64,000 nucleotides of DNA, taken from the NCBI GenBank assembly GCA_037074705.1, contig CM073595.1, forward strand, positions 47,487,639 to 47,551,638, in the 5' to 3' direction. The notes under the pieces are model-generated. The model saw only the letters and a list, made by a program, of their open reading frames with translations. It ran no database searches and was not told where the DNA came from. The translations under genes and the position numbers were made by a program. This document shows, piece by piece, positions 1-12,781 of this stretch (position 1 is the stretch's first letter; the number at the start of each line of letters is the position of its first letter). The stretch is from Zhengitettix transpicula (lineage: Eukaryota; Arthropoda; Insecta; Orthoptera; Tetrigidae).

Positions 1-960
1 TTATTATCAACAAAAGTCGCAGAGTGATGAGAAACAGTTATTCGAATAATTGGAAATTCAGGAGATACGGTTGTGGCGCTAGTTCAATGGACAGGTACTC
101 TATTACTCAAAAGATATTTTAAAATGTCTGAAAGACGAACTGAGAAAAATTGTCTCCTTCTTCAGAAAGACCGATTATTTACTGATCTGTTGAAAATAAA
201 CATTCATTTTTTCGTCCACGGAGAACTTTTACAGCCACCCGATTTACATAGTTATTTCGCAACATGATGTACATTTGCGCAATAAACTAACTTTGTGGTA
301 CTTATGTTGTCTTGCAGCTTTGTGGTGTAGGAAGAGCAAGTGAGTGTATACGAAGAAACCTCAGACTTGCATTCTTGTTAAACCGCGAAGATTCCCCTTG
401 AGGATGCATTGCAGAAACTTCTTTTCCGGAAAATGGCGACGGTGAATATCGCCAAATTAACGTTTTTAATATTCACTAACCGCAAGGGAACCCGAGAGAT
501 TTTCTAATTTAGTCTTATTAAATTTAAGTGTAATTAGCACCAAACGAAACATTTATTTTCTTTGTTTATAATTTTCTCATGGAGACAGTTAAAATAAATT
601 TCTTACATAATCAAATTATATTATAAATATTTCCAGCTACTTGACATTAATAGTAGAGGAGTCATAACTGGTCCCTGCGGCACTCCATGTGATATTAATT
701 GCTATTCTGATAGGAAAAAATGTTCCGTTTTCGCTTTTTACAGCAACGACTTCTTTTTGAATCCTTAGAAACGCTCAAAGAAAAAAAAACAATTCCTCAT
801 ATACCATAGCGTCACCATTTAGAGATGTTTCCTTATGAAAATTGTCAATTTACGTAGTTTTTAAGAGATTATTGCAAGGAAAAAATTGATTTGTAAGTGT
901 ATATATATATCTGTGGGTGTTACTCCTGTAAACCAGTTTAAGAGAATCTTGAAACTCGTG
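1..960. other. No gene recognised
   Basis: AT-rich sequence upstream of gene A. Short frames only, and no promoter motif that I trust. Confidence 0.4.
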
Positions 961-1129
961 CGGATAGTTACTACGCAGATGAGACAGAGTGGCAGTATGT
1001 TTTTCATGTGGTGAGTACAGAATCCCTCCCCACCACTACTGACACTTGCAGAGGCTGTGCTGTCACCATCTTACACTGTTGAATTAGCTGCAAAGACGAT
1101 AAATTCGTGGCAAACCAGCGAAGCGTAAA

Positions 1130-1148
1130 ATGTCGCACTCATCAAGAG
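1130..1148 (+). CDS. Gene A, first coding exon (micro-exon)
   Basis: This 19-nt exon starts with ATG at 1130, reads MSHSSR plus one base, and ends at a good donor (G|GTATGT at 1149). The leftover base matches the two-base start of the large exon at 3735, completing a Gly codon, so the intron is phase 1 and 2,586 bp long. The same layout (short exon, phase 1, strong donor, large downstream exon) recurs in genes B, C and E, which is the main support. No TATA box or TCAGT initiator is clear upstream. Transcript data would be decisive. Confidence 0.6.
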
Positions 1149-2429
1149 GTATGTAGTACTACCTCAATTATTACAGTTCCATAGGCCATTTGTTTCATCG
1201 TTGAGTTGCTTTCCTTAATGTATTTTTTAAACTTGTACTTGTAAATCTATGCTAAATCTAATAATTAATTTTTTCCACTTCTATTGCAATCACTGAGGGT
1301 ATTTATATACAAACTGTAATAAACGAGCAATCATAGGCGATTTTATCGTTCCAGATTTGTTTTACTTTACCTTTTACTTCGGTCTGTGTACAAAGGAGAG
1401 ATGTTTGCTACAATACATTGCCTATCTCGATTTATTTGAAGTTCAATGAAGTCATTTAAACGTGGGTCAATGTTTGATATTAAGAAAAATTAAAACAGCA
1501 GATCCTGCGGCACGAATTTAATTTTGGAAAGTCCTGCATCAGATGTATGCAAAGCCACTCTATGAAACTGAATTCGAATTAGAGGTATTTATTCCTATAA
1601 GAGTCATAGATATAATAATTTTCGTTTTTCTGTGGATTCTATGGGACCTCTCAGTTTCCAATCCCAGCGTTCCACTCCTTCGTCTCCCCTCCGCAAAGTC
1701 CTTGACCTCTGGACATCCAGGTTTCCCTCACCACACTATAAAATCCACTCGTAAAGTTTTAAGCGAGGACACTGCCACTGGTTCTCCAGATCTAGGGAGA
1801 ATACAGTTCATAGTATTTTTTTTCCGTTCTGTGTTGTCGTCATCGTATCTTCCAATTATACAGCTTTATTTCCATCCTTAACTTTAGTCATCAACCTACA
1901 TTTGTCTGGTCATTTTATCTTTGAACAATCATGTTCCTACACTGCCAAACATTTTAAAAAGTAACTCCTTGCGCCCATCAAAACGAAACTCGCATAACTA
2001 ATACGAATCGTCGTCGACTTGTTTCTCTATTTGCTATTTTAACTTCGGGATCAATTGTGGTAGCTTTATGTTATTCCAGAAAAAATTTCTAGAACAAAAT
2101 AAATGTGTTTATTTAACATATGATTAGATAAGTAGTGTTCCAATGCTAATAGTTATATATTCACCGAAAAATATTTGTATTTGAATTTATGTGACTCATG
2201 ACAAGGTGCGGACATTTCGTCTCAGTCCACGTGAAAAATAAGGTATTTTCTCCTAAAAATCTCAGAAAGCACATGCTTGTTACATGTTTCATTAAGTATG
2301 GAAAGTGTGTTATGGAACCTACGTTTTAGTAAAGCTAAGGAAGCAATCGTTATGTTGCTTGATGCTTTGGTAGACGAAGATGATGCGCCCGGCAGCCTAA
2401 CTAGTAGGCTCTTGTAGATAAAATTGTTT

Positions 2430-2490
2430 GTTAAATAACAACGTTTCGACGGAAAGCTCCGCCATCTTCATCAGGTTGACTGTAGGTTCT
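2430..2490 (-). ncRNA. Hammerhead-ribozyme-like motif, Penelope-type
   Basis: The minus strand reads CCTGATGAAGATGGCGGAGC, then TTTCCGTCGAAACG. The exact core CTGATGA (2474-2468) and GAAAC (2447-2443) enclose a helix II that can pair (GCGGA with TCCGT, loop GCTT). Helix III would be very short, as in hammerheads of Penelope-like elements. Helix I pairing is weak. Activity is unproven. Confidence 0.4.
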
Positions 2491-3335
2491 TGTTCTCCAC
2501 TAACGTAACTAAGCAATTTCGAAGGTTAAGACTCGCTAACGAACAAATCGCATAAAAACTGCGAATACTAATCATCTCGTAATAATTGTTCATGATGTGT
2601 TTTTCTTGCCCATTTTCAGCGCATTTCTTCACTGGAAGTTTAAAAGATAAATTTAAAGTTTAATACGAAACGTAGTGTATTGTACAGTTCCCATGCTCAT
2701 GGTTTACTTGGCCATTTTTTTCAGTGAAAATGAAATGGTTGTAAATTGCATTATATTTTCGTACCAGTATTTAAAAAAATAATATAAAAACCAGGGAAAA
2801 TAGGAAATCTGAGTACCCCGGATGGAATTCGATGTTTGTGAAAAATTACGCCAAATATTCGATAACTGTCTTTCTGTTGCTGGAATAAGGCAAACTTTCA
2901 GATATTTTACCGATGGTTTTCTGAATGCTCCGACTTTGAAAACAGAAAACTTATCTGTTTCTCTTCGGATCATTTGTTTTTCTTATTATTATTTTCCTGA
3001 TTGATTTTTCTCACATTAACGTTTTCCAACTTATAATTTGCGTTCCGTCTGTCCACTGTCAACTGTATATATTTTATTACTGACTACTTCGATATCTGCA
3101 ATTTAGTTTAGTCTAACTAGTTTACTGTTTTGTATGTGTGTAACACTTTTTTTTGTGATTACTTTACTAGTTATAGTTTATACTGACGCTTGCAATGTAT
3201 CTGATGTCCTCGAGTACTACTGCAATAAAAAATATTATTATATGTTTTAACTGACTGATACATTTCTGACATTTTTTTTATGATTTGACAGTGAATAAAG
3301 GCTTATACTGTATTAATTAAGTTTTTTTCTTAGCC

Positions 3336-3510
3336 AACCTCCTGTGGTGTAGGGGTCGGAGTGGCTTCAGCGCATCACAGAGGTCCCGGGTTCGAATCCC
3401 GGGGAGTGATGTTTGTGTGCGTGAGAGAAAACTCTCGTCGAAGCATGACCCCGAAAAAATGCAAAAATAAGTTCCTGTTGATGCGACTGTAAATAAATAA
3501 AAATATATAA
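3336..3510 (+). mobile_element. tRNA-derived SINE (family 1)
   Basis: A pol III A-box-like TGGTGTAGGGG at 3345-3355 and a perfect B box GGTTCGAATCC at 3389-3399 lie in a tRNA-like head. The tail ends ATGCGACTGTAAATAAATAA. A second member with matching head start (TCCTGTGGTGTAG) and matching tail lies inverted at 52312-52497. It lies in gene A's intron. The acceptor stem does not pair well, so it is not a functional tRNA gene. Confidence 0.65.
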
Positions 3511-3734
3511 AGTTTTAAATTCGAAAGTGTGCTCTTCTTATGTTGAATATTTTCCAGATATTTAGACTTGTCAAGGTACATCTGAAAAGTTTTTATAAGG
3601 GTGCAATTTAAAGATAGTTTAAGAGCATCAGTGATAACGTATTTATTATATTGTTCAAATACTTTTTTTAATGTGTTAACATTTAAAACTGCTCGCGTAT
3701 TGAGTTGTGTTTGATTTTGATGTGTTTTTTGCAG

Positions 3735-4258
3735 GCCGCCTTGTACCGAGCGCTCTACTAAATTATCCTATCTCGGAGAGCTCGACAAACAACAAAGAAT
3801 CTCTGCCGATGACACTGATTGGATGCCTCCCTTTAGGGTTGCACTTAGCAATGTTGATCCCGATAATCGCGGCAGCCGTCGATGAAGCCGACCCCGAGAT
3901 AATCGATGAAATCGAGAAGATGACCTTCGTGAACCTCATCGGGACCTTGCTGTTGGCCACCCCTTTGATTTTCTCCAAGAAACATCCCAATGTGTATGAC
4001 GAGCATCTTTGTAACATGATTAAATTAATAGTCCTCTGTGGTGCATTTGTGTTACACATCGCCTCCGCGTACTTGTACAATGGTTTCGTCAAGGATGCGA
4101 ACGTGAAAATAGTCGCAGCCTTGGTGATTCTCGTTTTTGCCCTCATTGCCGAAACGTTTAACATCATAGTTGTGTATATTCGGTTAATATTTACTTGGAA
4201 TGGCGTAAAAGATTCGGAACTCAATACCGCTAATGTCGTCCCTCTTATCCCAATGTAA
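3735..4258 (+). CDS. Gene A, main exon: four-pass membrane protein of unknown function
   Basis: The exon follows a strong acceptor (pyrimidine-rich tract then GCAG at 3731-3734) and runs to TAA at 4256-4258. Joined to 1130-1148 it gives 180 residues. There is no ATG before the acceptor in this frame. Four hydrophobic segments lie at about residues 34-55, 69-86, 101-121 and 131-155. The TM1-TM2 loop is strongly acidic (about 56-67) and a basic SKK follows TM2. The N-terminal tail is short and has no PPxY motif, unlike B and C. There is no signal peptide, and no tetraspanin CCG motif or other signature I recognise. Local base composition is richer in GC than the flanks, as expected for real coding sequence. 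It heads an array of five similar genes. The role is unknown; the topology suggests a plasma- or endomembrane protein. Confidence 0.75.
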
Positions 4259-4397
4259 TGCGTGATTAACGTGGCGACTGTTTATTAACCCTCTTTATCG
4301 CATGACTGTTCAAAGTCGCGTCACGTTCTTTCTGCTTTTGAAAATTATATTCGTAGTAAAACTGACCTGTTTTGGTATTTACAGTTTCTGGATGAGA

Positions 4398-5136
4398 AAT
4401 AAAATTATTCTCTCTGAATAATACATCAAGAAACTTCCAGTACTACGACCTTAAGTTTTACTTTCTGCTTTCTTGCTAAAATGTTAAAGCCAAAGATCTA
4501 ACTGTACCTGTTATACGAATATCTTCAATATTTTAAGTGTACTTTCACAGTTATTTTGCACTTCAAATGCTTATATATAATGCGAATATTGCACCACAAA
4601 GGTACATATAAAAGTTGACTGAAGATATCGAACTAGCACCTTTTCCTTCTAAAGGTTTATAAAAATTTCTTGAGGAAATTACAGTAAAATCACTGTTTGT
4701 GTCTTTGGAACTCGACGTAATTTCTTTTCTTCCAAAATATTCTAAAGACACGCACCAGTTCTATGTGGACAGGAAAATCGATTTTAATTGGTGAATTTAT
4801 TATTTAAATGCCTGTGCTAAGAAATAAATAATTATCTGGGAAGTGAAATTGATATTTTCTGGAGCATTGACAATTTTCCTTTAATAATTGAATAATATTA
4901 AAAATATTACCCCTAAATAAATGTTGACTGTTACGTCATTGTGGTCAACTTACTACGAGAGCAACTTGTCTATAATATACATTCCAAGCACAAAGTTTTG
5001 TGTTTAAATATTTCACAAATGCACTATTATTGTTTATTTTGACTGATTTTTAATTACAAAAAATTTAAAATGTATTTTAAGAATATTTATTTATCAATGC
5101 CTTTCTTTAGATTTATTACACGTATCCCAACAGAAT
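4398..5136 (+). promoter_or_regulatory. Gene A 3' UTR with poly(A) signals and conserved 3' block
   Basis: AATAAA hexamers occur at 4398 and again near 5131. The 23-bp block at 5068-5090 also occurs just after the poly(A) signal of gene B (19664-19686) and gene C (34030-34052). That suggests the true gene A 3' end may lie near 5.1 kb rather than at the first hexamer. Confidence 0.45.
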
Positions 5137-5209
5137 AAAATATTATAGTGCGAGTGACCACATCGACTGACGAATGGATCCTGGAGATTGACGTAGGGAA
5201 CGATCGCAC

Positions 5210-6239
5210 TAGGATGAAGCTAATTAATTTAATGTAAAGACAAGTAATATTATCCATTTACGACAAACTAATTATTCAATCTGGAAAGTGAAAACATACA
5301 GCACAGCTCCGTTACGCAGGTTCCGACATTAATCAATTTGATGGCAACAGTGAATCAGTGCAATATAAAGCTTATTTCGGAAATTCTATAGTGAGGCACG
5401 TGTCAGTGAAGAAAAAGAGACAGTAAATGTAACTAATGACGAATCCTTAAATTTCGTCACGATTCCAACCAATTAAGAAACACTGCTATAAAATGTGAGT
5501 GAGTGACAAGTCTCAGTAACTCTTGACAACGTATAACTCCAACCTCTGCTCTCCCTTTATAAATTTAAATAACACTCACAAGGTTGGTTATTGAATTTCT
5601 CATTCTCATACGCGGAGTTATATGACCCTAAAAATATTAATTTGAAACGATAACTGACTTGTAAATATGTACCCACAAAATTGCGTTCATGAGACCGTTT
5701 GTAAAATGTATCAATATTTTCTTTTTTTGAAATTTGGTGAAAACGTATTCCTTTTAAATAATTTCTAATAATTAAAATTATGTAATTTGAAATATTCGAT
5801 ATTGAAAATGGAGCGGACATGATTTTTAAATATTTTGAGGCAGATGATTCAGAAACAGACGCTCACTCCCAAGAAGATACCACAACAAATCCAAGGGCGT
5901 TAACGAATTTTATATCTAGTGACAATTCTCATAACTATGAAGACAATCACATGTTTTTCATTTATCAAATAATTTTAGGAGACATTCTCTACTGGGCCAT
6001 ATCATCCCGATGAATGTAGCACTTCAGATTCGAAGCCAGAATTGGTGCAAACTCCCGACCATTCAGAGAAATACTATGGAGTAAATTGATTGAAATTGCA
6101 CCGTAAGTAAAATCTACTTTCTCCTAGTCTGATCCGTGACAAAAAAAACAGATTTTTTTTTGGAATTTGGCAAATGGTTTTATGTAACTTTCCCAGCAAA
6201 TATAATAAAAATGTGACGGGTCTCAACTTTATTGGTCAA
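5210..6239. other. No gene recognised between gene A and Helitron-like element
   Basis: AT-rich. The short acidic frame at 5819-6013 (SETDAHSQEDTTTN) has a vague resemblance to transposase N-termini but nothing firm. Confidence 0.35.
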
Positions 6240-8200
6240 CTAGCTGGGCGTTGCCCGGGATGTCATATAACCATAACCGAGGATTTGACTCCAATCTCGG
6301 TTGCTTTTGAGTTATTTTATCCCTAAATATGCTCACATCCCAAGCCCGAAATGGGTTGAAATTATACATAGATAACATCGATAGAAACACTATCAATATT
6401 TTTTACCCCTAAAAATATATATGAAGAGAAGTATCATGAATCTTATTCATCCTGAAAAATATTTATTCGACGCAAAAATCAGCCGGTTAACATGTTTGAA
6501 AATTTCTGGGCCCACCCACCTCCGCCAAGCCCCTCCCACCCCAGACCACCCCCGAACGTTGGCCAGGCTGTCATAAATAGACACGGTGACATCCATAACC
6601 AATCTTGGTTGTTTTGCGTTAATTTTATGAAACGCTCCTCCACCCCCACCCCTAAGCGTGCTCCCCTCCCATGCCGAAAGGAGTTGAAATTATACACAAA
6701 CAGCAGCATTATGTAATGCCACTGGTGCTCAATTCCCAAGCCCGAAAGGGCGTTGAAATTTTACACAGAGCACATGTAGAGAAATTTTATGAATCTCATT
6801 GATCACGAAATATTTTTATTAGACGCAAAAATCGGCCGGTCAACATGTTTGACAATTTCTACCCCCGCCCAGATCCTCCCAACCCCACCCACCCCGGCGC
6901 GTTACCCATGTTGTCATAAATAATCTCATCTATTTCTATAATCTCGGTTGTTATGCGTTAATTTTATGAAACGATCCTCCACCCCCACCCCTAAGCGTGC
7001 TCCCCTCCCATGCCGAAAGGAGTTGAAATTATACACAAACAGCAGCATTCTGTAATGCCACTGGTGCTCAATTCCCAAGCCCGAAAGGGCGTTGAAATTA
7101 TACACAGAGCACATGTAGAGAAATTTTATGAATCTCATTGATCACGAAATATATTTATTAGACGCAAAAATCGGCCGGTCAACATGTTTGACAATTTCTA
7201 CCCCCGCCCAGATCCTCCCAACCCCACCCACCCCGGCGCGTTACGCATGTTGTCATAAATAATCTCATCTATTTCTATAATCTCGGTTGTTATGCGTTAA
7301 TTTTATGAAACACTCCTCCACCCCCACCCCTAAGCGTGCTCCCCTCCCATGCCGAAAGGAGTTGAAATTATACACAAACAGCAGCATTATGTAATGCCAC
7401 TGGTGCTCAATTCCCAAGCCCGAAAGGGCGTTGAAATTATGCACAGAGTACATGTAGAGAAATTTTATGAATCTCATTGATCACGAAGTATATTTATTAG
7501 ACGCAAAAATCGGCCGGTCAACATGTTTGACAATTTCTACCCCCGCCCAGATCTTCCCAACCCCACCCACCCCGGCGCGTTACCCATGTTGTCATAAATA
7601 ATCTCATCTATTTCTATAATCTTGGTTGTTATGCGTTAATTTTATGAAACACTCTCCACCCCCACCCCTAAGCGTGCTCCCCTCCCATGCCGAAAGGAGT
7701 TGAAATTATACACAAACAGCAGCATTATGTAATGCCACTGGTGCTCAATTCCCAAGCCCGAAAGGGCGTTGAAATTATGCACAGAGCACATGTAGAGAAA
7801 TTTTATGAATCTCATTGATCTCGAAATATATTTATTAGACGCAAAAATCGGCCGGTCAACATGTTTGACAATTTCTACCCCCGCCCAGATCCTCCCAACC
7901 CCACCCACCCCGGCGCGTTACCCATGTTGTCATAAATAATCTCATCTATATCTATAATCTCGGTTGTTTTGCGTTAATCTTATGAAACGCTCCTCCACCC
8001 CCACCCCTAAGCGTGCTCCCCTCCCATGCCGAAAGGAGTTGAAATTATACACAAACAACATCGTTAGAAACAGAATCAATCTAATTAACCCTGAAAAATA
8101 TTTATTCAATGCAAATATATGATTGCATGTTTCAAAATTTTCACCCTACTGTATCCTCGCCCCCCTGGGGCGGCAAGTTCCAAATCTATACTGAAAATAA
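6240..8200 (-). mobile_element. Helitron-like non-autonomous element with 339-bp tandem units
   Basis: Read on the minus strand, the element ends in a GC-rich segment and CTAG next to T (6240-6243), as Helitron 3' ends do. Inside, a unit of about 339 bp is repeated four to five times between about 6480 and 8060; a shared landmark recurs at about 6725, 7064, 7403 and 7741. The 5' end is not clear. There is no Rep/helicase coding. Open frames here are repeat artefacts. Confidence 0.55.
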
Positions 8201-9091
8201 TTATGAACTTCATGGAGCTGACAGTGGTGAATTGTCGTTACGCGTCCAGGAGAAACAATAACACTAAAAATAAAATTATGGATGAGTGAAGTTTATGGCG
8301 ATTGATGCCGATTAGCGACGTGTCACATTGATTCTGTTCGTCTTCTTGCTGAAGTGCACAAAGCAGCAGCAGAGTCAGCACATTCGTACGTTCGGTCCCA
8401 CTCCTACCGAATGATGGGAAAATCTTTTAAGGGTTAATTTCGTTAACGGGGAACAGGTGAGGCATCTATGAATCCAGGCTTGAAATGTTTCGTATATAAC
8501 GAAATAATTATTTAATGAGATAATAACGATGTTCCACAAAAGGGGAAACATACAGAAGATAGTGAGAGCTTATAGGGGAGGGAATGCTTTGATAATTTAA
8601 ATTTGGAAATTTCTCTTTGTTTTTTTTTTGGCATTCATTTAATCGCTTTGAAAACGTTGCATTACACAGAATCGTAGCACAATATGATTTAGTTATCTCT
8701 CTTTATTTATCTATTTCAAGAGTGATGACAAGCCTGAAAGTCTTCATCTATTTTTCCAGAAGTATAACTAATTGGCGTGAATATAAGGACGGGAGTTCCC
8801 CTTGGTTTTATAAAGCATTATCACACAACATATGACACTATCACGAATGTACCGAATTGGATTACTTTTAGGATGTATCCTGTATGAAACTACTTAGAGG
8901 GTGAATATTATTGTTTTTGATAACTCGTATTTCTTTTAGTCTGGTCCCTTTGTTCGGATGTTCAAATTACAGTTGGGGTGATTTCATCGAACGGGATATA
9001 GAAGCATTACAATGGCTTTCCGGGAAAATGAGTCGGGTAGTTTTGAGAACTTTGCGCTCCATTACGTAAGCGAATTCCTGCCGACGTAACT

Positions 9092-9127
9092 TAAATATAC
9101 TCAGTTCTTCCTCACGGCTCAGTCCGC
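9092..9127 (+). promoter_or_regulatory. Gene B core promoter (TATA-like box plus initiator)
   Basis: A TAAATATA box (9092-9099) lies 29 bp before the A of a TCAGT initiator (9119-9123), the usual spacing for a metazoan core promoter. The predicted start site is 9121, giving a 5' UTR of about 51 nt before the ATG at 9172. AGGTGT at +28 is a one-mismatch downstream promoter element. Gene C has the same TCAGTC initiator. Confidence 0.5.
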
Positions 9128-9171
9128 TCTCTGCTCTCGTCGAGGAAAGGTGTTTTCTGCAATCAATCAAC

Positions 9172-9193
9172 ATGTATTTGGAGACTTCAGAAC
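9172..9193 (+). CDS. Gene B, first coding exon (micro-exon)
   Basis: ATG at 9172 opens MYLETSE plus one base and runs into GTAAGT at 9194. The leftover C joins the AT at 18552 to complete a His codon (phase 1). The 9,358-bp intron contains the GC-rich repeat array, the mariner and the long-inverted-repeat element. The promoter-like elements just upstream strengthen the call. Confidence 0.65.
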
Positions 9194-9699
9194 GTAAGTG
9201 CAATCGTTTCCATTCTGGTATTAATTTGGTCTACATTTCAATTCTATATCAAGATATAAACGCGTTTCATTATTTTGATTTATGCCTATTTGATTCCGTC
9301 CTGAATTTCTCTAATTATCTTGTTACAGAATTTAGCACAATTCTGCATTTAAAATTCGTGTTAATTACGGTTTGATTCCACAAATAATATTTCTCAGGTG
9401 TTCCACTTTCCTTATAATATGGAACTCCCGAACAACTTTAACTTTAAATTGTGAAGTTAACATAAAAAACAAAAGAATAAACATTAAATAAATTACGCGT
9501 CGAATTTTAAATGCAATTTTGTATCTTCTGCGTGCTAACACTGACGGGAAATTTAAAATTTAAATACATTATTCCATCATATTTCTCTAAATTTGAGTAA
9601 ATGTATATTTGTTTTTATTGAAAAGCCACGATAAATTCCCCAAATTCAAATATTATTTGTTTATTTAATTGAAAATGTATCTAATTTATTATGCAACAT

Positions 9700-11160
9700 A
9701 ATAAATGACGGGTAGGATCCTTAAAATATAGCCCGGAGGCCCTAGTTAACCCTTGGATACCTTCCTCTACCCTTCCACATCCCCCCTTTCAAATCCCTTT
9801 CCTATGCTATAAGAGGGGAGTTGCCATTATGTGGATTACCCTATACATAGCCTGTCTACACCAAAAAAAAATTATCCTTTAGCCGAGGCACCTCAGCCTG
9901 TTTTGAGAGGTGTATGTTCCGGGGTCACAGATCTTGGGCATACGGTAAGAGTTGTTCGCTGTTCCCATTGGAACAGTCGGCCAGCTGCCTCCTAAACTGG
10001 TCGAGGCACGGAGAAGGGAATGCTGCGTCCCCACAGAAAACTTCTCTCCCGCTATCGGAAGTGCGTGGGACAATTACCCAATGCCCGACCTACCTGATAC
10101 AGGCTTTCTTTGATATGTTCTGCATTACTTTTAGGCGAATGCCGGGTAGGATCCTTAAACTACAGCCCGGGGCCCTAGTTAAACCTTGGCTACCTTCCTC
10201 TACCCTTCAGTATCCCCCCATTCAAATCCCTTCCTATGCTATTAAAGGGGAGTTGCCACCATGTGAATAAAATGAAATTGACCCCTTCTTGCTTCCTTTG
10301 TAGATGCCTTCAAATGTCTCTGGTATTTTGAAATAAGATTCCCACATGCCGAGGCACCTCAGCCTGTTTTGAGAGGTGTTTGTTCCGGGGTCACAGATCT
10401 TGGGCATACGGTAAGAGTTGTTCGCTGTTCCCATTGGAACAGTCGGCCAGCTGCCTCCTAAACTGGTTGAGGCACGGAAAATGGAATGCTGCGTCCCCAC
10501 AGCAAACTCCTCTCCCGCTATCGGAATGGCGTGGGACAAGTACCAAATGCCCGACCTACCTGATGCAGACTTTTCTAGGGTTTGTCCTGCAATCCGTTAG
10601 GCGAATGCCTGGTAGGATCCTTAAAATATAGTCCGGGGGCCCTAGTTAACTCTTGGCTACCTTCATCTTCCCTTCCATATCCCCCCTTTCAAGTCCCTTT
10701 CCTATGCTATCAGAGGGGAGTTGCCATTATGTGGATTACCCTATACATAGCCTGTCTACACCCCAAAAAAATAAATTAAAAAAATGACCCTTTTAGCCGA
10801 GGCACCTCGGCCTGTTTTGAGAGGTGTATGTTTCGGGGTCACAGATCTTGGGCATACGGTAAGAGTTGTTCGCTGTTCCCATTGGATCAGTCGGCCAGCT
10901 GCCTCCTAAACTGGTCGAGGCACGGAGAAGGGAATGCTGCGTCCACACAGCAAACTCCTCTCCCGCCGTCGGATGGGCGTGGGACAAGTACGAAATGCCC
11001 GACCTACCTGATGCAGTTTTTCTAGGGTTTTCCCTGCATTAATATTAGGAGAATTTCCGGGTAGGATCCTTAAACCATAGAGCTTGGGCTACCTTGCTCT
11101 AAAAATTCCGCATCCACCCTTTCACTCCCTTATAAGAGGGGAGTTGCCACTATGTGAATT
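9700..11160. repeat. Array of GC-rich ~450-bp repeats (about 3.5 copies)
   Basis: Units share the landmarks GAGGCACCTC (about 9884, 10350, 10798), TTCCCATTGGAACAGTCGGC, TAGGATCCTTAAA and GGGGAGTTGCCA, with spacing 465 and 448 bp. They are markedly richer in GC than the surroundings. A long open frame recurs on the minus strand in several units (with SLGGSWPT and MPKICDP). No known domain is recognised. The block lies in gene B's intron. Confidence 0.75.
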
Positions 11161-11403
11161 ACCCTGGCAGTGAACGTCATAGAAACGTCGCGAATACAAT
11201 TGTTTACTGGGTTTGAATCCGGAGAAGACTTTATTCAAGTTAATCTTAAGAAAGATAGTCGAATTCAGGCAGAAGAAGTTATAATGCAAATACCACACAA
11301 CGTTTCTTGTAGGTGCAGAAAACACGCAAGAGCCTAGAGTGACACAACCGCACTTGTCAGTTGACAAAATTTGACATTGTATATAATTTTGTTATATTCT
11401 AAA

Positions 11404-11814
11404 CTAGCTGGATACCTGTCGTTGCCCGAGTTGTCGTATATCCATAACCCAGATCTGACTCCAATCTCAGTTGTTTTTGCGTTTATTTTATGTAACGCCC
11501 CTCCACCCCAACCCCTAAGCGTACTCCCCTCCCGTGCTGTAACGGGTTAAAATTATACATCGGTAGAAACATTATCACTCTTTTGGACCTCTAAATAATA
11601 TTTATCCGACTCTAATATCGACCGTTTCAGTATGTTTGAATATTTCCACCCCTGCTCCCGGGGTGGTGGTAGACATGTCTCACCCCCAGAAGTGTTTGTT
11701 TCATGCTCGCAAAGGACACGTGCACGAAACTTGCTCCACGCGTGTGGATTTGTATGTTAAAAACAAACATACGAATATACAAACAAACAAACAAGCACTC
11801 TTTTATTTATTAGA
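11404..11814 (-). mobile_element. Short Helitron-like element
   Basis: On the minus strand it starts TCTAATAAATAAAAGAG after an A and ends in CTAG before a T, giving an A|T insertion site, with 411 bp between. The 3' sequence matches the ends at 6240 and 39614, and the (CAAA)n-like tract near 11780 recurs at 42660. There is no coding capacity. Confidence 0.55.
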
Positions 11815-12053
11815 TTTTTTTTTGTGATCTCACCTCTGGCAATTAATTCCCGCAGTTTTTGCGGGTTCATTCCTGTGATTGGATATTTCGCATTTGACGC
11901 CATTTTATCAGGAGGAAATTTGACTGATATTTTGTATTAATATTAATTAATTAATCTGTCCGTTTTCCTTTACTTAAATGACCGCGATAGAAATTATTGG
12001 CAATGTCCGTGAAAAACTTCTAAATATATATTTGATATTTTTTATTATTCGTC

Positions 12054-12322
12054 TGTTTTTGAATTAATAGATCAGTTAATGACCTTTTACAGACGCTATA
12101 TATTTTATTTATAGCGTCACGACGCTTCGATACGTGTTCGTATCTTCGTAACGTATTATCCAAATTATTATAATAAACTATTAATACAGACAGTTAGAAT
12201 GTTGATGAAATCACAAAGTTTTTGAAATAATACCTTGAAGAAGGTACGAACACGTATCGAAACGTCGTGACGCTATACATAAAAGTTAAAGTGTCTGTAA
12301 AAGGCCATTAACTGATTTATTA
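12054..12322. repeat. Inverted repeat, ~90-bp arms, Penelope-like ends
   Basis: The left arm (about 12054-12150) and right arm (about 12234-12322) are reverse complements around an 85-bp spacer. The right arm reads GGTACGAACACGTATCGAAA, where GGTAC pairs with GTATC just before GAAAC, like hammerhead helix II; the preceding core is TTGAAGA, one base off. A further copy of the left arm lies at 58960-59045. Confidence 0.6.
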
Positions 12323-12339
12323 AATATATATTTTTAATA

Positions 12340-12620
12340 ATTAGCATTAATTATTCACGTTTTTAAATTGAATAATTGTATATATACATCGATGATTATT
12401 CTTTCATCCCTTTAGAAAATCATGTTTTGGGACTGGTCTAGTTACCTAATAATTTTCCATTTGTTTTCCATTGAGCGCAGAAGAAACAGTAAAATTTAAA
12501 GAGAGGGTAGCTGTTACGTGTCAGTAGATGTGCATTGAGGACTGTTGCGACTGAAAACGAAAATTCCTCATAACAACATTGCTTACTCACTACGGGCGGA
12601 GTTCAGTTTGTGGAAATACT
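12340..12620 (+). repeat. Direct repeat copy 1 flanking the mariner region
   Basis: About 270 bp repeated at 15123-15390 with small indels (GAGCGCAGAAGA and TTGCTTACTCACTACGGGCG are shared). The mariner lies between the two copies, and copy 2 abuts the long-inverted-repeat element. Confidence 0.7.
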
Positions 12621-12781
12621 ATGTCACGCTTTATTCGAGAAGGCGACATGTGATGCTAAATGTAATCGCATGTTTCTACGAATTATGGTTCTTAGATTAC
12701 TATGACAAAGTACAAGAAAATAACTTGACTTTTTGACAAATTATATTCAAGTTCTGTCCGCTTAGTTCAACAGGAAAAATA

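Noticed and set aside
3336..3412. Functional tRNA gene
   Set aside because: A and B boxes are present but the acceptor stem does not pair and a SINE body with an A-rich tail follows.
3763..4224. Minus-strand open frame of 153 codons opposite gene A
   Set aside because: It is the antisense shadow of gene A's main exon; the + strand product has clear membrane segments and splice borders.
5819..6013. piggyBac-type transposase N terminus
   Set aside because: Only a short acidic frame; no DDE domain follows.
6479..8000. Minus-strand frames with GRGARLGVGVE repeats
   Set aside because: They are repeat artefacts of the Helitron-like 339-bp units; wording changes exactly with the DNA repeat.
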